DNA of 11,654 nucleotides from Clostridiaceae bacterium. GTDB taxonomy: Bacteria; Bacillota; Clostridia; Saccharofermentanales; UBA5734. A program made the position numbers and the translations under genes. This document shows, piece after piece, positions 1 to 7,200 of the stretch. The DNA lies in contig JAAYKS010000420.1 of NCBI GenBank assembly GCA_012522285.1, forward strand, positions 1 to 11,654, in the 5' to 3' direction. How positions within the stretch are numbered: the stretch's first letter is position 1; the number at the start of each line of letters is the position of its first letter. Below the pieces are notes generated by a model, which was given only the letters and a program-made list of their open reading frames with translations, did not search any database and had not been told where the DNA came from.

Positions 1-412
1 CGTCTATACAAAAGGATAACAGATCCAGAATTTCTATAGAAACCGGCAAAGGGGTGCCACCCGCAGCAGCATTGACATCGTACAGACTGGTAACGCCCTC
101 GTGGTGCTCATAAATGTCGAACAGGTTGTGCAGTTCCTGAAAACGCGTTTCAGCCGAATCGACGAGACGCTCAAAATCCTCCAGCGTCTCACAATAGGCG
201 ATGATCGATATCACGGTGTTGAACAAACTGACGATGTCGCGTGTGTGACGGGTGTACCCGGCATAGGGACCGGTTTCGGTCGGCGTCCCGTTTGTACAAC
301 CGGGGGTTACGGCCAGCAGCAGCGATGCCGCGATCAGAAACAGCAGGGCGCGGATCCCGATGCGGGTGGGCGGTTTATGCCGGCATGTCATGTTGTTTGA
401 AAGGACGGTCAT
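1..412 (-). CDS. apbE: ApbE-like lipoprotein (FAD:protein FMN transferase), partial
   Basis: The open frame reads from an ATG at 412-410 off the left edge, giving the first 137 residues. The N-terminus has basic residues, then a hydrophobic segment (about residues 20-36, with LLFLIAASLLLAV) ending in Cys39. This is a lipoprotein-like signal, but the box before the Cys (TPG-C) is not ideal. Residues from about 55 read as the start of an ApbE domain: FNTVISIIAY, then a helix with FERLVDSAETRFQELHNLFD, a NAAAG turn, and a VSIEILDLLSF helix. ApbE proteins transfer FMN from FAD to Thr of exported flavoproteins such as RnfG/NqrC, or act on FMN-binding domains outside the membrane. The ATG overlaps the esterase stop codon as ATGA, so translation is probably coupled; no clear separate ribosome site is seen. 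Family call is confident, partner unknown. The catalytic FAD-binding and Mg sites lie outside the window. Confidence 0.8.
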   Translation of the reverse strand, partial: MTVLSNNMTCRHKPPTRIGIRALLFLIAASLLLAVTPGCTNGTPTETGPYAGYTRHTRDIVSLFNTVISIIAYCETLEDFERLVDSAETRFQELHNLFDIYEHHEGVTSLYDVNAAAGGTPLPVSIEILDLLSFCID

Positions 413-1473
413 TCTGTCACCCGCACAAAGAAATCGACGATCGCAGTCCAGTCCTTTTCATTTTGCGCATGGCCGCCATCCCGGTAATAGACGACGTTGC
501 GGTCGGATGCGCCAAGCAAGTCAAACACCGGTTGTGCCGCCCGGCAGGTGACACCGGTTCCAATCGGGTTGGACCAGTAATCCTGATTGCCTTCGGTGGT
601 GATCAGTGCCCGGGGGGCGACCAACGCCTTGAGGGTGTGCAGGTCAAAGGGCAGCCGGTCTTCGCGCTCTGCAAAGGTCGCCAGCCGGTCCGCAAACCAA
701 TAGGGGAAAGAACGGGTGATGTTGCCGACGGTTTCGACCTTTGGATTCATGTCCGCCGCGCCTCGGTAGCACCCGGCTCCGCCACAACCCGAACCGCTGG
801 AGGTGACCACATCGATCCTTTCGTCCACGATGCCGGCGCAAGTGGTTGCCTTGCCGCCTCTCGAATGTCCCATGATGCAGATCCGGGGAGAGGAGGCGTC
901 CGGGTTGCGGGTGTATAGCCAGGTGTTGACCGCCATGTGTCCCCAGGCCCACGCACCGAGCACCTTGATTTTGAGATCCGGGAAATGGGGGTAGATGCCC
1001 GTATCCATCGCCGGACCGTCCGGAGCGAGGCCGGTGCGGTCAAACGTGACAAGTTCGATTCCATCCGCAACCAGACGGTCTTCAATCGGGCAGGGCTCCA
1101 GTGGATTCCCGCTGTTTTTTACGATCACGCGTTCGCCTGTGGCGCGGGCAGGCAGAATCTGGCGAGCCCTAAACGCAAAGTCCTGTCCGCTCCCGCCGAT
1201 ATCGTGGACGACGATATCGAGCAACGTATAGGTCCGCGATCCGTCCCGCGCGGTTTCGGTCGATAGGGTCAGGGCATCCACGCGTGTCGGGGCGGGCGGG
1301 ACATCTCCGAACATATAGAAGGCGACCATCGCTTTGAGCCGCTCACGCATTGACATCCATTGTCCGGGCGTTTCCACGCGCGTACCATCCGGAGACAGGA
1401 GCGGATCGGGCAAATCAGGGATCGACGGCAGTTCATCCGCTTCTTTGAAATGGAAAGAGGAAGAATATGGCAT
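409..1473 (-). CDS. CE15-like (glucuronoyl esterase-type) alpha/beta hydrolase, no signal peptide
   Basis: A 354-residue alpha/beta hydrolase. The nucleophile elbow GHSRGGK at residues 202-208 (Ser204) and the following SGSGCGGAGCYRG block (about 226-238) are the hallmarks of carbohydrate esterase family 15 and related acetyl xylan esterase-like proteins. The C-terminal half has PRALITTEGNQDYW (Glu294, Asp298) and GGHAQNEKDW (His335), giving a plausible Ser-acid-His triad. CE15 enzymes cleave the ester between 4-O-methyl-glucuronate of xylan and lignin alcohols. Fungal members use a Glu just before the SGxGG block; here that place is Ser, so the acid probably comes from the Glu294/Asp298 loop, as in some bacterial members. 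The N-terminus (MPYSSSFHFKEADELP) is not a signal peptide, so a cytoplasmic enzyme is inferred. I chose the ATG at 1473 over an in-frame GTG at 1485 because that GTG lies inside the ribosome binding site. It lies in an operon downstream of the DUF2284 gene. The exact substrate ester is unknown. Confidence 0.8.
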   Translation of the reverse strand: MPYSSSFHFKEADELPSIPDLPDPLLSPDGTRVETPGQWMSMRERLKAMVAFYMFGDVPPAPTRVDALTLSTETARDGSRTYTLLDIVVHDIGGSGQDFAFRARQILPARATGERVIVKNSGNPLEPCPIEDRLVADGIELVTFDRTGLAPDGPAMDTGIYPHFPDLKIKVLGAWAWGHMAVNTWLYTRNPDASSPRICIMGHSRGGKATTCAGIVDERIDVVTSSGSGCGGAGCYRGAADMNPKVETVGNITRSFPYWFADRLATFAEREDRLPFDLHTLKALVAPRALITTEGNQDYWSNPIGTGVTCRAAQPVFDLLGASDRNVVYYRDGGHAQNEKDWTAIVDFFVRVTE

Positions 1474-1476
1474 GGG

Positions 1477-1483
1477 CACCTCC
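1477..1483 (-). promoter_or_regulatory. Ribosome binding site deciding the esterase start
   Basis: GGAGGTG on the minus strand lies 5 nt (counted from GGAGG) before the ATG at 1473. It overlaps the alternative in-frame GTG at 1485, which therefore cannot use it. This supports the shorter 354-residue protein. Confidence 0.7.
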
Positions 1484-1526
1484 ACAAATCCGGCCTGAAA
1501 TTTCCGAGGGGAAGCCGGATGCCGAT

Positions 1527-1550
1527 GCCGTCTTACTCGATAAAGACGGC
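1527..1550 (-). other. Perfect 8-bp hairpin across the DUF2284 stop codon
   Basis: GCCGTCTT (1527-1534) and AAGACGGC (1543-1550) form a perfect 8-bp stem with an 8-nt loop. It covers the TAA stop of the DUF2284 gene (1533-1535) at the head of the only real gap (59 nt) in this operon. There is no T-run on the minus strand after it, so it is not a classical terminator. It could be an mRNA stability or processing element, or simply chance. Confidence 0.3.
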
Positions 1551-2048
1551 GGAATACCAGTTTTGGGGATCTTCGGGGGATGTCAGCGTGCGAATCGGGA
1601 GTCCGAAGGCACGCACGGTACTAAATACGTCGATTCCGACACTGTGGAAAGCGGGACGCGCCGATTTGGGAAACCGGCAGGGTTCACCGGTCGCGCAGCC
1701 TGCGCAAGGCTCACACAGACCGCAATCCGATAGGGAAAAGGCAAAATGGTAGCCGTCCAGAAACGCCTCGCGTTCGATGGCCAGCGATACACGCTGAGAG
1801 GTTTTTTTGTCCGGTGCGTGGACGATGACGCCCCACTGGTACCTCGACAACATATCCCGGTATTGCCAGGGGGTCGGCGAACCCGGACGGGACGGGCACG
1901 TCGGACCTTTACCCCAGTCGGCACACCCGAACATACACTTGAGCCATGTTCGTGGGTCGAACACGATGTCGGCCAGGTCGAATTCCACCGCATCCGCCGC
2001 TCCGAGCCGCAGTGCGGAATCCACATAACGAGCCCGATCTTCGATCAC
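1533..2048 (-). CDS. DUF2284 Cys-rich putative metal-binding protein
   Basis: A 171-residue soluble protein matching the DUF2284 family as I know it. It has DPRTWLKCMFGC near residues 31-42, then CADWGKGPTCP, and a ferredoxin-like run at residues 109-124 (C-x2-C-x2-C-x2-C-x5-C) followed by GEPCRFP and a GIDVFSTV block. Eight cysteines (38, 42, 51, 109, 112, 115, 118, 124) suggest one or two iron-sulfur clusters or another metal site. The family is described only as predicted metal-binding and no reaction is established. The GTG start (2048) shares a GTGA overlap with the YitT stop, and GGGAG lies about 10 nt upstream inside the YitT gene, so translation is probably coupled. It is followed by a 59-nt gap and then the esterase gene. 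Its link to YitT and ApbE may be redox or metal related, but that is a guess. Confidence 0.85.
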   Translation of the reverse strand: MIEDRARYVDSALRLGAADAVEFDLADIVFDPRTWLKCMFGCADWGKGPTCPSRPGSPTPWQYRDMLSRYQWGVIVHAPDKKTSQRVSLAIEREAFLDGYHFAFSLSDCGLCEPCAGCATGEPCRFPKSARPAFHSVGIDVFSTVRAFGLPIRTLTSPEDPQNWYSAVFIE

Positions 2049-2983
2049 AGCAATCCGCTCCCTTCGAATCCCTCCCCGAGCACTTCGCGTGCCTCGGTGA
2101 CGGTGACAAACGCATTCGCATCTTCTTCTTGAACAATCCGTTTGACCCGTTGAATTTCACTCCGCGATACGACGCAGAGCAGGACGCGTTTGGCGTCCCC
2201 CGTGAACATCCCGCGTCCGTCCAGGCCGGTAACACCCCGCCGGACTTCTTCCAGAATGCGCCGTGCGATCGGCTCGCTTTTCACAGAGACAATGATCACC
2301 GAACGCCTATAATCAAATCCTTCGAGAATAAAGTCGATCGCCTTGGAGGTCAGATACATGGCGATCGCCGAATACATCGCGAGGATGAACCCGGTGCGCT
2401 CCACATCCATATAGGCGATCGCCGACGAAAAGACGACGATCGCATCCAGAATCCAAAGCAGCTGACCGATGCTCAGGACTTTGGTGTACTTGCGGACCAG
2501 CACCGCGACCACGTCGGAACCGCCCTGCGTGAATCCTTTGCGCATGACGATCCCGATCCCGACCCCGTATAGCACGCCGCCGACCACACTGAACAGGACA
2601 GGTTCGGGGGCGCCACCGGACGGATCCGCCAAGTAACGCGTATACAGATCCGCGCAGAGCGGAGCGGTCAGGTCGATCGCGATCGAATAAAGCAACGTGC
2701 CGATCAGACTCCGGACGACAAACGCCCGGTGGATCAACACCATGCCCAGGACGAACAAGGGGATATTGAGCAGCAAGACCAGCATGCCGAACGGGATGCG
2801 GATTGTGTCGCCAAACAGCTGATGGAGGATGGAGGCAATGCCCGAAACACCGCCCATGGTCAACCGGGTCGGCACATAAAAAAGGTTGACTGCGAAACCG
2901 CAAACAACCGAGCCGACCACCAGCATCGCGGCTGGGACCAGCGCCTTTTTCGCGCCATCTGCCAATCGCCGCGTCCTCGGCAC
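2045..2983 (-). CDS. YitT family membrane protein (DUF161 plus DUF2179)
   Basis: With the start chosen here the protein has 312 residues. The N-terminal two thirds hold hydrophobic membrane segments (beginning ALVPAAMLVVGSVVCGF; later FGMLVLLLNIPLFVLGMVLI, then VLFSVVGGVLYGVGIGIVM, and a segment near LLWILDAIVVF) with the family signatures GGVSGIA and KGFTQGGSDVVA. The last roughly 85 residues, from FDYRRSVIIVSV, are a soluble DUF2179 domain facing the cytoplasm. YitT proteins are widespread in Bacillota; their substrate is not firmly known. I prefer the GTG at 2983: a GGAGGG lies 7 nt upstream and the protein then starts shortly before the first membrane segment. A longer reading frame from GTG 3058 or ATG 3034 exists, but those starts overlap the likely promoter. 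First gene of the four-gene minus-strand operon. Confidence 0.88.
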   Translation of the reverse strand: MPRTRRLADGAKKALVPAAMLVVGSVVCGFAVNLFYVPTRLTMGGVSGIASILHQLFGDTIRIPFGMLVLLLNIPLFVLGMVLIHRAFVVRSLIGTLLYSIAIDLTAPLCADLYTRYLADPSGGAPEPVLFSVVGGVLYGVGIGIVMRKGFTQGGSDVVAVLVRKYTKVLSIGQLLWILDAIVVFSSAIAYMDVERTGFILAMYSAIAMYLTSKAIDFILEGFDYRRSVIIVSVKSEPIARRILEEVRRGVTGLDGRGMFTGDAKRVLLCVVSRSEIQRVKRIVQEEDANAFVTVTEAREVLGEGFEGSGLL

Positions 2984-2990
2984 CTTGTGG

Positions 2991-2996
2991 CCCTCC
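2991..2996 (-). promoter_or_regulatory. Ribosome binding site deciding the YitT start
   Basis: GGAGGG on the minus strand, 7 nt before the GTG at 2983. The upstream alternatives (GTG 3058, ATG 3034) have only weak G-rich sequences in front of them. This makes 2983 the best start and removes 25 residues from the longest frame. Confidence 0.6.
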
Positions 2997-3023
2997 AGTA
3001 ATCGATGGAAACCGTTCTGTTGT

Positions 3024-3052
3024 AGATTACCCATCCGCCCAGTAAAAGTCAA
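3024..3052 (-). promoter_or_regulatory. Candidate sigma-A promoter of the YitT operon
   Basis: On the minus strand TTGACT (3052-3047) and TAATCT (3029-3024) are separated by 17 nt. The -35 box is 5 of 6 to consensus, the -10 box only 3 of 6. The predicted RNA start near 3017 would give a leader of about 34 nt to the GTG at 2983, consistent with the chosen start. Confidence 0.45.
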
Positions 3053-3067
3053 TTTCACCGGTGTTCC

Positions 3068-3116
3068 ACCCGGTATGGTGTTGCGCTCCCGTGCCGGGTG
3101 CGTGACAATACCGGGT
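3068..3116. repeat. Inverted repeat ACCCGGTAT / ATACCGGGT in a divergent control region
   Basis: A perfect 9-bp inverted repeat, with arms at 3068-3076 and 3108-3116 separated by 31 nt, lies between the YitT operon and SDR-A. A further CCGGGT (3094-3099) sits between the arms and a CACCGGTG palindrome sits just outside at 3056-3063. The spacing suits two operator half-sites about three helix turns apart, or a stem-loop. The right arm overlaps a weak candidate -10 box for SDR-A. Function is inferred only. Confidence 0.35.
3081..3109 (+). promoter_or_regulatory. Weak candidate promoter for SDR-A
   Basis: TTGCGC (3081-3086), 17 nt, then GACAAT (3104-3109): 3 of 6 and 4 of 6 matches to the sigma-A boxes. 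It is the best match I found before the gene, but weak, and would need an activator or another sigma factor. It lies within the inverted repeat described at 3068-3116. Confidence 0.2.
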
Positions 3117-3186
3117 ATGGATACGGTTTCCTCAGATTCGGTCGCCGGCTGCGGATATCGAAAAACAGTTTCAAAGGAGAGACGCC

Positions 3187-4116
3187 ATGACCAGCTACAA
3201 GAACGTTCTGATCACCGGCGGTGCCGGAAACCTCGGCCGCCATGTCTTCGAAGAACTCAAAGCCGATTACAATGTTGCATTGTTCGACCAGGTCGCGCCC
3301 GGAGAAGCTCCCTTCCCCTGGGATCCCAAAGGCGAGGCGATGGTCATCAAAGGCCCCCTGACCGATCTCGGCTCCTGCATGCGCGCGATTTCGCTCGCGG
3401 AAGCGGACGTCATCGTCCACCTCGGCGCGCTGCCCGGACCTTCCGACATGCAGCCGCACCAGAAGCGGCCCCAGCGGGCTCCCGAGGAGACGACCATGAT
3501 GTCCAACGTCATGGGCACCTATTTCCTGATGGACGCCGCCCGCCGACTGGGTGTTAAAAAGGTCATCTTTGCCTCCACCTACTACGTGCTCGGATTGGGC
3601 AACCGCATCTCCGGCACCCCCTACAAAGTCGAGTATCTCCCGATCGACGAGAACCACCCCAACGTCCCCGAAGACACGTACAGCCTGTCCAAGCTGGTCG
3701 ACGAGGAAATCCTCGCCGCCTACAGCCGTGCGTTCGGGATCCGGGTCATCTGCTTCCGCCTGATGGGCGTGTCGTATCCGTATCGTCCGCATCCGACGGA
3801 TGTCGCGGTCCCGACGGAGAAACAGGACTGGGTCGGTGGTCCCCAAGTTTCCACGATGCAATATTCCGACGCGCGTGACATCGCCTACGCCGCGCGGCTT
3901 GCCATCGAAAAGGAGCTGGAGAACAAGTTCGAAGTCATGTACCACGAGACCGACAACATCTTCCGCGGCAACACCGCCGACGTGATCCGGCTCAAGTATC
4001 CCGACCTCGCGGATCTGGCGGACAACGTCAAAGGGGAGGAGGGCATCATCTCGACACAGAAGATGCGCACCCTGCTTGGTTATGAGCCGAAGTACTCCTG
4101 GAAAAAGGATCAGTAA
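3187..4116 (+). CDS. SDR-A: NAD-dependent epimerase/dehydratase (extended SDR)
   Basis: A 309-residue extended short-chain dehydrogenase/reductase. The Rossmann motif TGGAGNLG is at residues 10-17, and Asp34 at the end of the second strand (LFDQ) favours NAD over NADP. FASTYY (Ser130/Thr131) and DTYSLSK (Tyr165-x3-Lys169) supply the catalytic Ser/Thr-Tyr-Lys. Later family blocks are RLMGVSYP, YSDARDIAYA and a C-terminal LGYEPKYSWKKD tail. Relatives include nucleotide-sugar epimerases and uronate or aldose dehydrogenases; the substrate cannot be read from the sequence. AAAGGAG (3173-3179) precedes the ATG at good spacing. The gene stands alone, divergent from the YitT operon, and ends at a strong terminator. 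It is a paralogue of the gene at 9426-10379; by eye about half the residues match along the whole length. Confidence 0.9.
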   Translation: MTSYKNVLITGGAGNLGRHVFEELKADYNVALFDQVAPGEAPFPWDPKGEAMVIKGPLTDLGSCMRAISLAEADVIVHLGALPGPSDMQPHQKRPQRAPEETTMMSNVMGTYFLMDAARRLGVKKVIFASTYYVLGLGNRISGTPYKVEYLPIDENHPNVPEDTYSLSKLVDEEILAAYSRAFGIRVICFRLMGVSYPYRPHPTDVAVPTEKQDWVGGPQVSTMQYSDARDIAYAARLAIEKELENKFEVMYHETDNIFRGNTADVIRLKYPDLADLADNVKGEEGIISTQKMRTLLGYEPKYSWKKDQ

Positions 4117-4155
4117 TCGTCTGTTTCTTGCAGAGGACTTTAGCGTATTCAGCAA

Positions 4156-4196
4156 GATGGGCGTCTCCCCGGTTGGGGAGGCGCCCATCCTTCTTA
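4156..4196 (+). terminator. Strong Rho-independent terminator after SDR-A
   Basis: A 15-bp stem (4156-4170 with 4175-4189, one G-U pair) with a GGTT loop, followed by CCTTCTT. It lies between two convergent genes, SDR-A and the GH106-like gene. On the minus strand the downstream sequence is poorer in T (TTGCT), so it works mainly for the plus strand but may serve both. Confidence 0.85.
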
Positions 4197-4234
4197 CGCG
4201 TGATGTGGGCGGGCAGGAAAAGAAAGGGGCTCTG

Positions 4235-7200
4235 TCATTTTTGCACTTCGTACAATTCCGGGCTTTTCAAAATGCCGGCCGGTTTGAAGCGGTACTCGTA
4301 GGTCCAGGCGTCTCCGACGGTCCGCCAGGCATTGGGCCCGAACCATTCCATCGTGTCGTCCGCGTTGTGCAACTGGGCGAAGGTGTTGTAGCGGGTCCCG
4401 TATATGCGAAGATCGATGCGATGCCTGCCAGACTTCAAATCCCGCAGCGGGAGCTCGTAAGGGGAATAGACGATGCGACCGGCCGGTTTTCCGTCCAGGG
4501 TTGCGTCCACCAGCGCACCGCGATACCGCGGAACCCGCAACACAGCGGTCTTCGCTCGCGTGCGGACTTCCAGATGGTAGATCAGGTTTCCGCCGTAAAA
4601 CGGCAACCCCTGGGAGCCGATGTCGCCGAATGTGAGCCGGCGGACCGGTTTCCCGAGCGTGATGTCGCAGCCGCGTACCCGGACCCCAAAATCGCCCAGC
4701 AGGTAACATGCTTCCAGATTGGTTTTTTGCCCAAACGGCAGCCGGACGACCAGCACATGGCTGCCTTTGGAGAGTGCCGGCAGCGGGATGGTTCCGATCG
4801 ATTCGTCCACATAATGCCCGTCGGGGATTTTGCGCACTTTTTTCCCGTCCAGCCGGATCCGGGCTTTGTCCGCGCCTTCGAGCCCCAACCTCACGCCTCG
4901 AAGTTCTACCGCACATCGGAACCGGAAACGCAGTTGCACAGTGTGCGATGGTTTTTCGGGGTTCATCGTCCAAGGCTGCGCGACCGATTCCTCCCGGGTG
5001 GGCCAGTCGAGCAACTTGCGCAGCCGGTTGTCTGCGCGCAGGATTTCTTCCCGCGGCTCCCAACCGCCGCCGTCCAGCGACACCTCGGGCAGATCCAGCA
5101 CCGCGACGTTGGGTTCTTCCAGCGTCACACCCACCTTCCTGCCGAACGGGATCTGGTTTTCACCATTTAGGTATGCGTTGCCGATCCGGCGCGGGACATC
5201 GTAGGGAACGCGGATCGGATCCGTATGTGTGCTCGCAAAATCCGCCTCGCCGGCGGGTTCCAGCCGGAGCAGCAGCGCGTCGTGCTCATACCAGGCGGTC
5301 TCCAGAATCGTCCATCCCCCGTCCGTTTGCACCGGCATCCGTGAGACGATTCCCTCCTCGGTGTCCCATTTTTCCACCTGCATGCGACCTTTCAGTCGGA
5401 TCCGCAGAATGCGGGGATGTACGATATCCGGTTGCTCGGGATCTTTTCCGTGGGCCAGGAAAAGCCACCGTGTGCCGTCTTCTTCCTGGCGCATCAGATA
5501 GAGCAAGTCCTCCGCGCGTGTTCCGTCGTCATCCCGCACGTCGATGTCTCGGCAGGGATCCAGCGCTTCGAGCAGGGCGAGACGCTGGCAGGGCAGCCGC
5601 GTTGAGCGGATCCAGAGCGCCTGACCGCGATCGCTCGGGCGGGCGTCGCACAACGTGGGGACCTCCCCCAGAAACAACAGCCGTCCGCCTTCGGCGGCAA
5701 ATGCCTCCAGCCGTTCCAGCGTCGTGGACCGCAGCGTTTCCACCGGAGGAACCACAATGGTGTCATATGCCATCTTCCCGACCTGCAGGGGATTGCCGCC
5801 GGCAGCGCATTGCCCAGGCAGCAGGGACTCGGACAGAAAATCAAAATCGATCTGGCCGAACAAAAGCCACTCTGTCAGTGCGAGAAAGTCGCTGTCTTTT
5901 TGTTCCCGTGGCAGCCGGGTGCGCTCGTTCGATCCGAGGCGCAGCCAGTAGCTTTCCACCGGGTGGACGACGGCGACGCGAACCAGCGGGTGACCGCGGG
6001 TCATGGCGACGTTGACCCGCGCGAAATGGTCTTCCACATAAGGGTATTGGAGATACCAGGGAGATTGATGTCCGATCGCGGCCGGGTAGTCCCGCTTGGC
6101 CTCGCCGGCCATGGAGATCCAGGTCAGGTGGGGGACGCGGACCGTTACCCCGAGGGCGGCTTGCCAGTCTCCCTGGAGTTTATGTCCGCGGAAGTCGTAA
6201 TCCCAGTTGGTCACTCCGTAGAGCTCGGACAACACGCCGGGATTGCCGTGCTGGTTGGCGGCGGACTGGGCTTGTTTCGCGGTGGTGTACTCATGCCGGT
6301 TGCACAAGATATCGATGCCTGGCAGGTCGAATCCCCGGAGAGAACGCATAGCTTCGCCGAGCGCTTTGGTCTGGCTCTCCAGCGTGGGTTCTTCCATCAT
6401 GTGTCCGGTCAGCATGATTCCGTGGGAACGGCACCACGCTCCGACCTGATCCGCGAACGAGTGGGTGAACCGCTCCGCGATGTGGTCGTGGTAATGGTAG
6501 CGTACGGTCGACACTCGCTCGCCCGGGAGTTCCCAGAAAAGTTCGGGCAGACAGCCCAGCAGGTCCTCGGTGTATGCTTCCGAAAACGTGTCCGGCAAAT
6601 CATCGGTCCAGGGCAGGATGACATCCGCCGCGCCGTCCGCGAACGCCAGAACGGTCTTGTGTGTAAATTGCGGCTCATCGGTGAAGATGGCAGGGATCAC
6701 GCTCCCGAAATCCTGACCGACGGCCTGGAGATACCGTTCGTGCGTGACATCCAAAAAGCGGCGGATCGCCGCGGGATTGAGCGTGTCGACATATGTCTGG
6801 TTGTTGAACCAGGGGTTTTCCGCGGCGGTTTCCAGATACGCGTAACAGACAAAACCTTCCGGGGTGTCTTTCTCTTCGATTCTGCGATAGGAGGCCAGAT
6901 CCCCATCGGCATCCAGCCGGACGTCATACCGCGCGAGCAGCCTGCCGTTCCCTGTCCGGACCGGCAGAGCGGACGAACCCTTGGTCGCGGTCACGATCCG
7001 GTCGCCCGCGTCGTAGGGCTTGCGGGTAAACAGCAGATGCCGGGCGCGGAAGGCGGGATCTTTGGTCACCAGCCCGCCTGCGGCGCCGGAGGGCCAGCGA
7101 TCTTCGTCGTACAGCCATGCCAGCATGTCCTTTTGTTTGGCTTGTTCTACACAGAATCGGATCAGCCTGAAAAAGGAATCGGTCAGATAGGGGGTCGACA

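Noticed and set aside
3055..4188. A 377-codon minus-strand open frame opposite SDR-A
   Set aside because: Begins in the terminator hairpin and runs through the intergenic region; shadow of SDR-A.
4076..5170. A 364-codon plus-strand frame running from the SDR-A end into the GH106-like gene
   Set aside because: It would read through the strong terminator at 4156-4196 and is out of frame with SDR-A; no domain seen.
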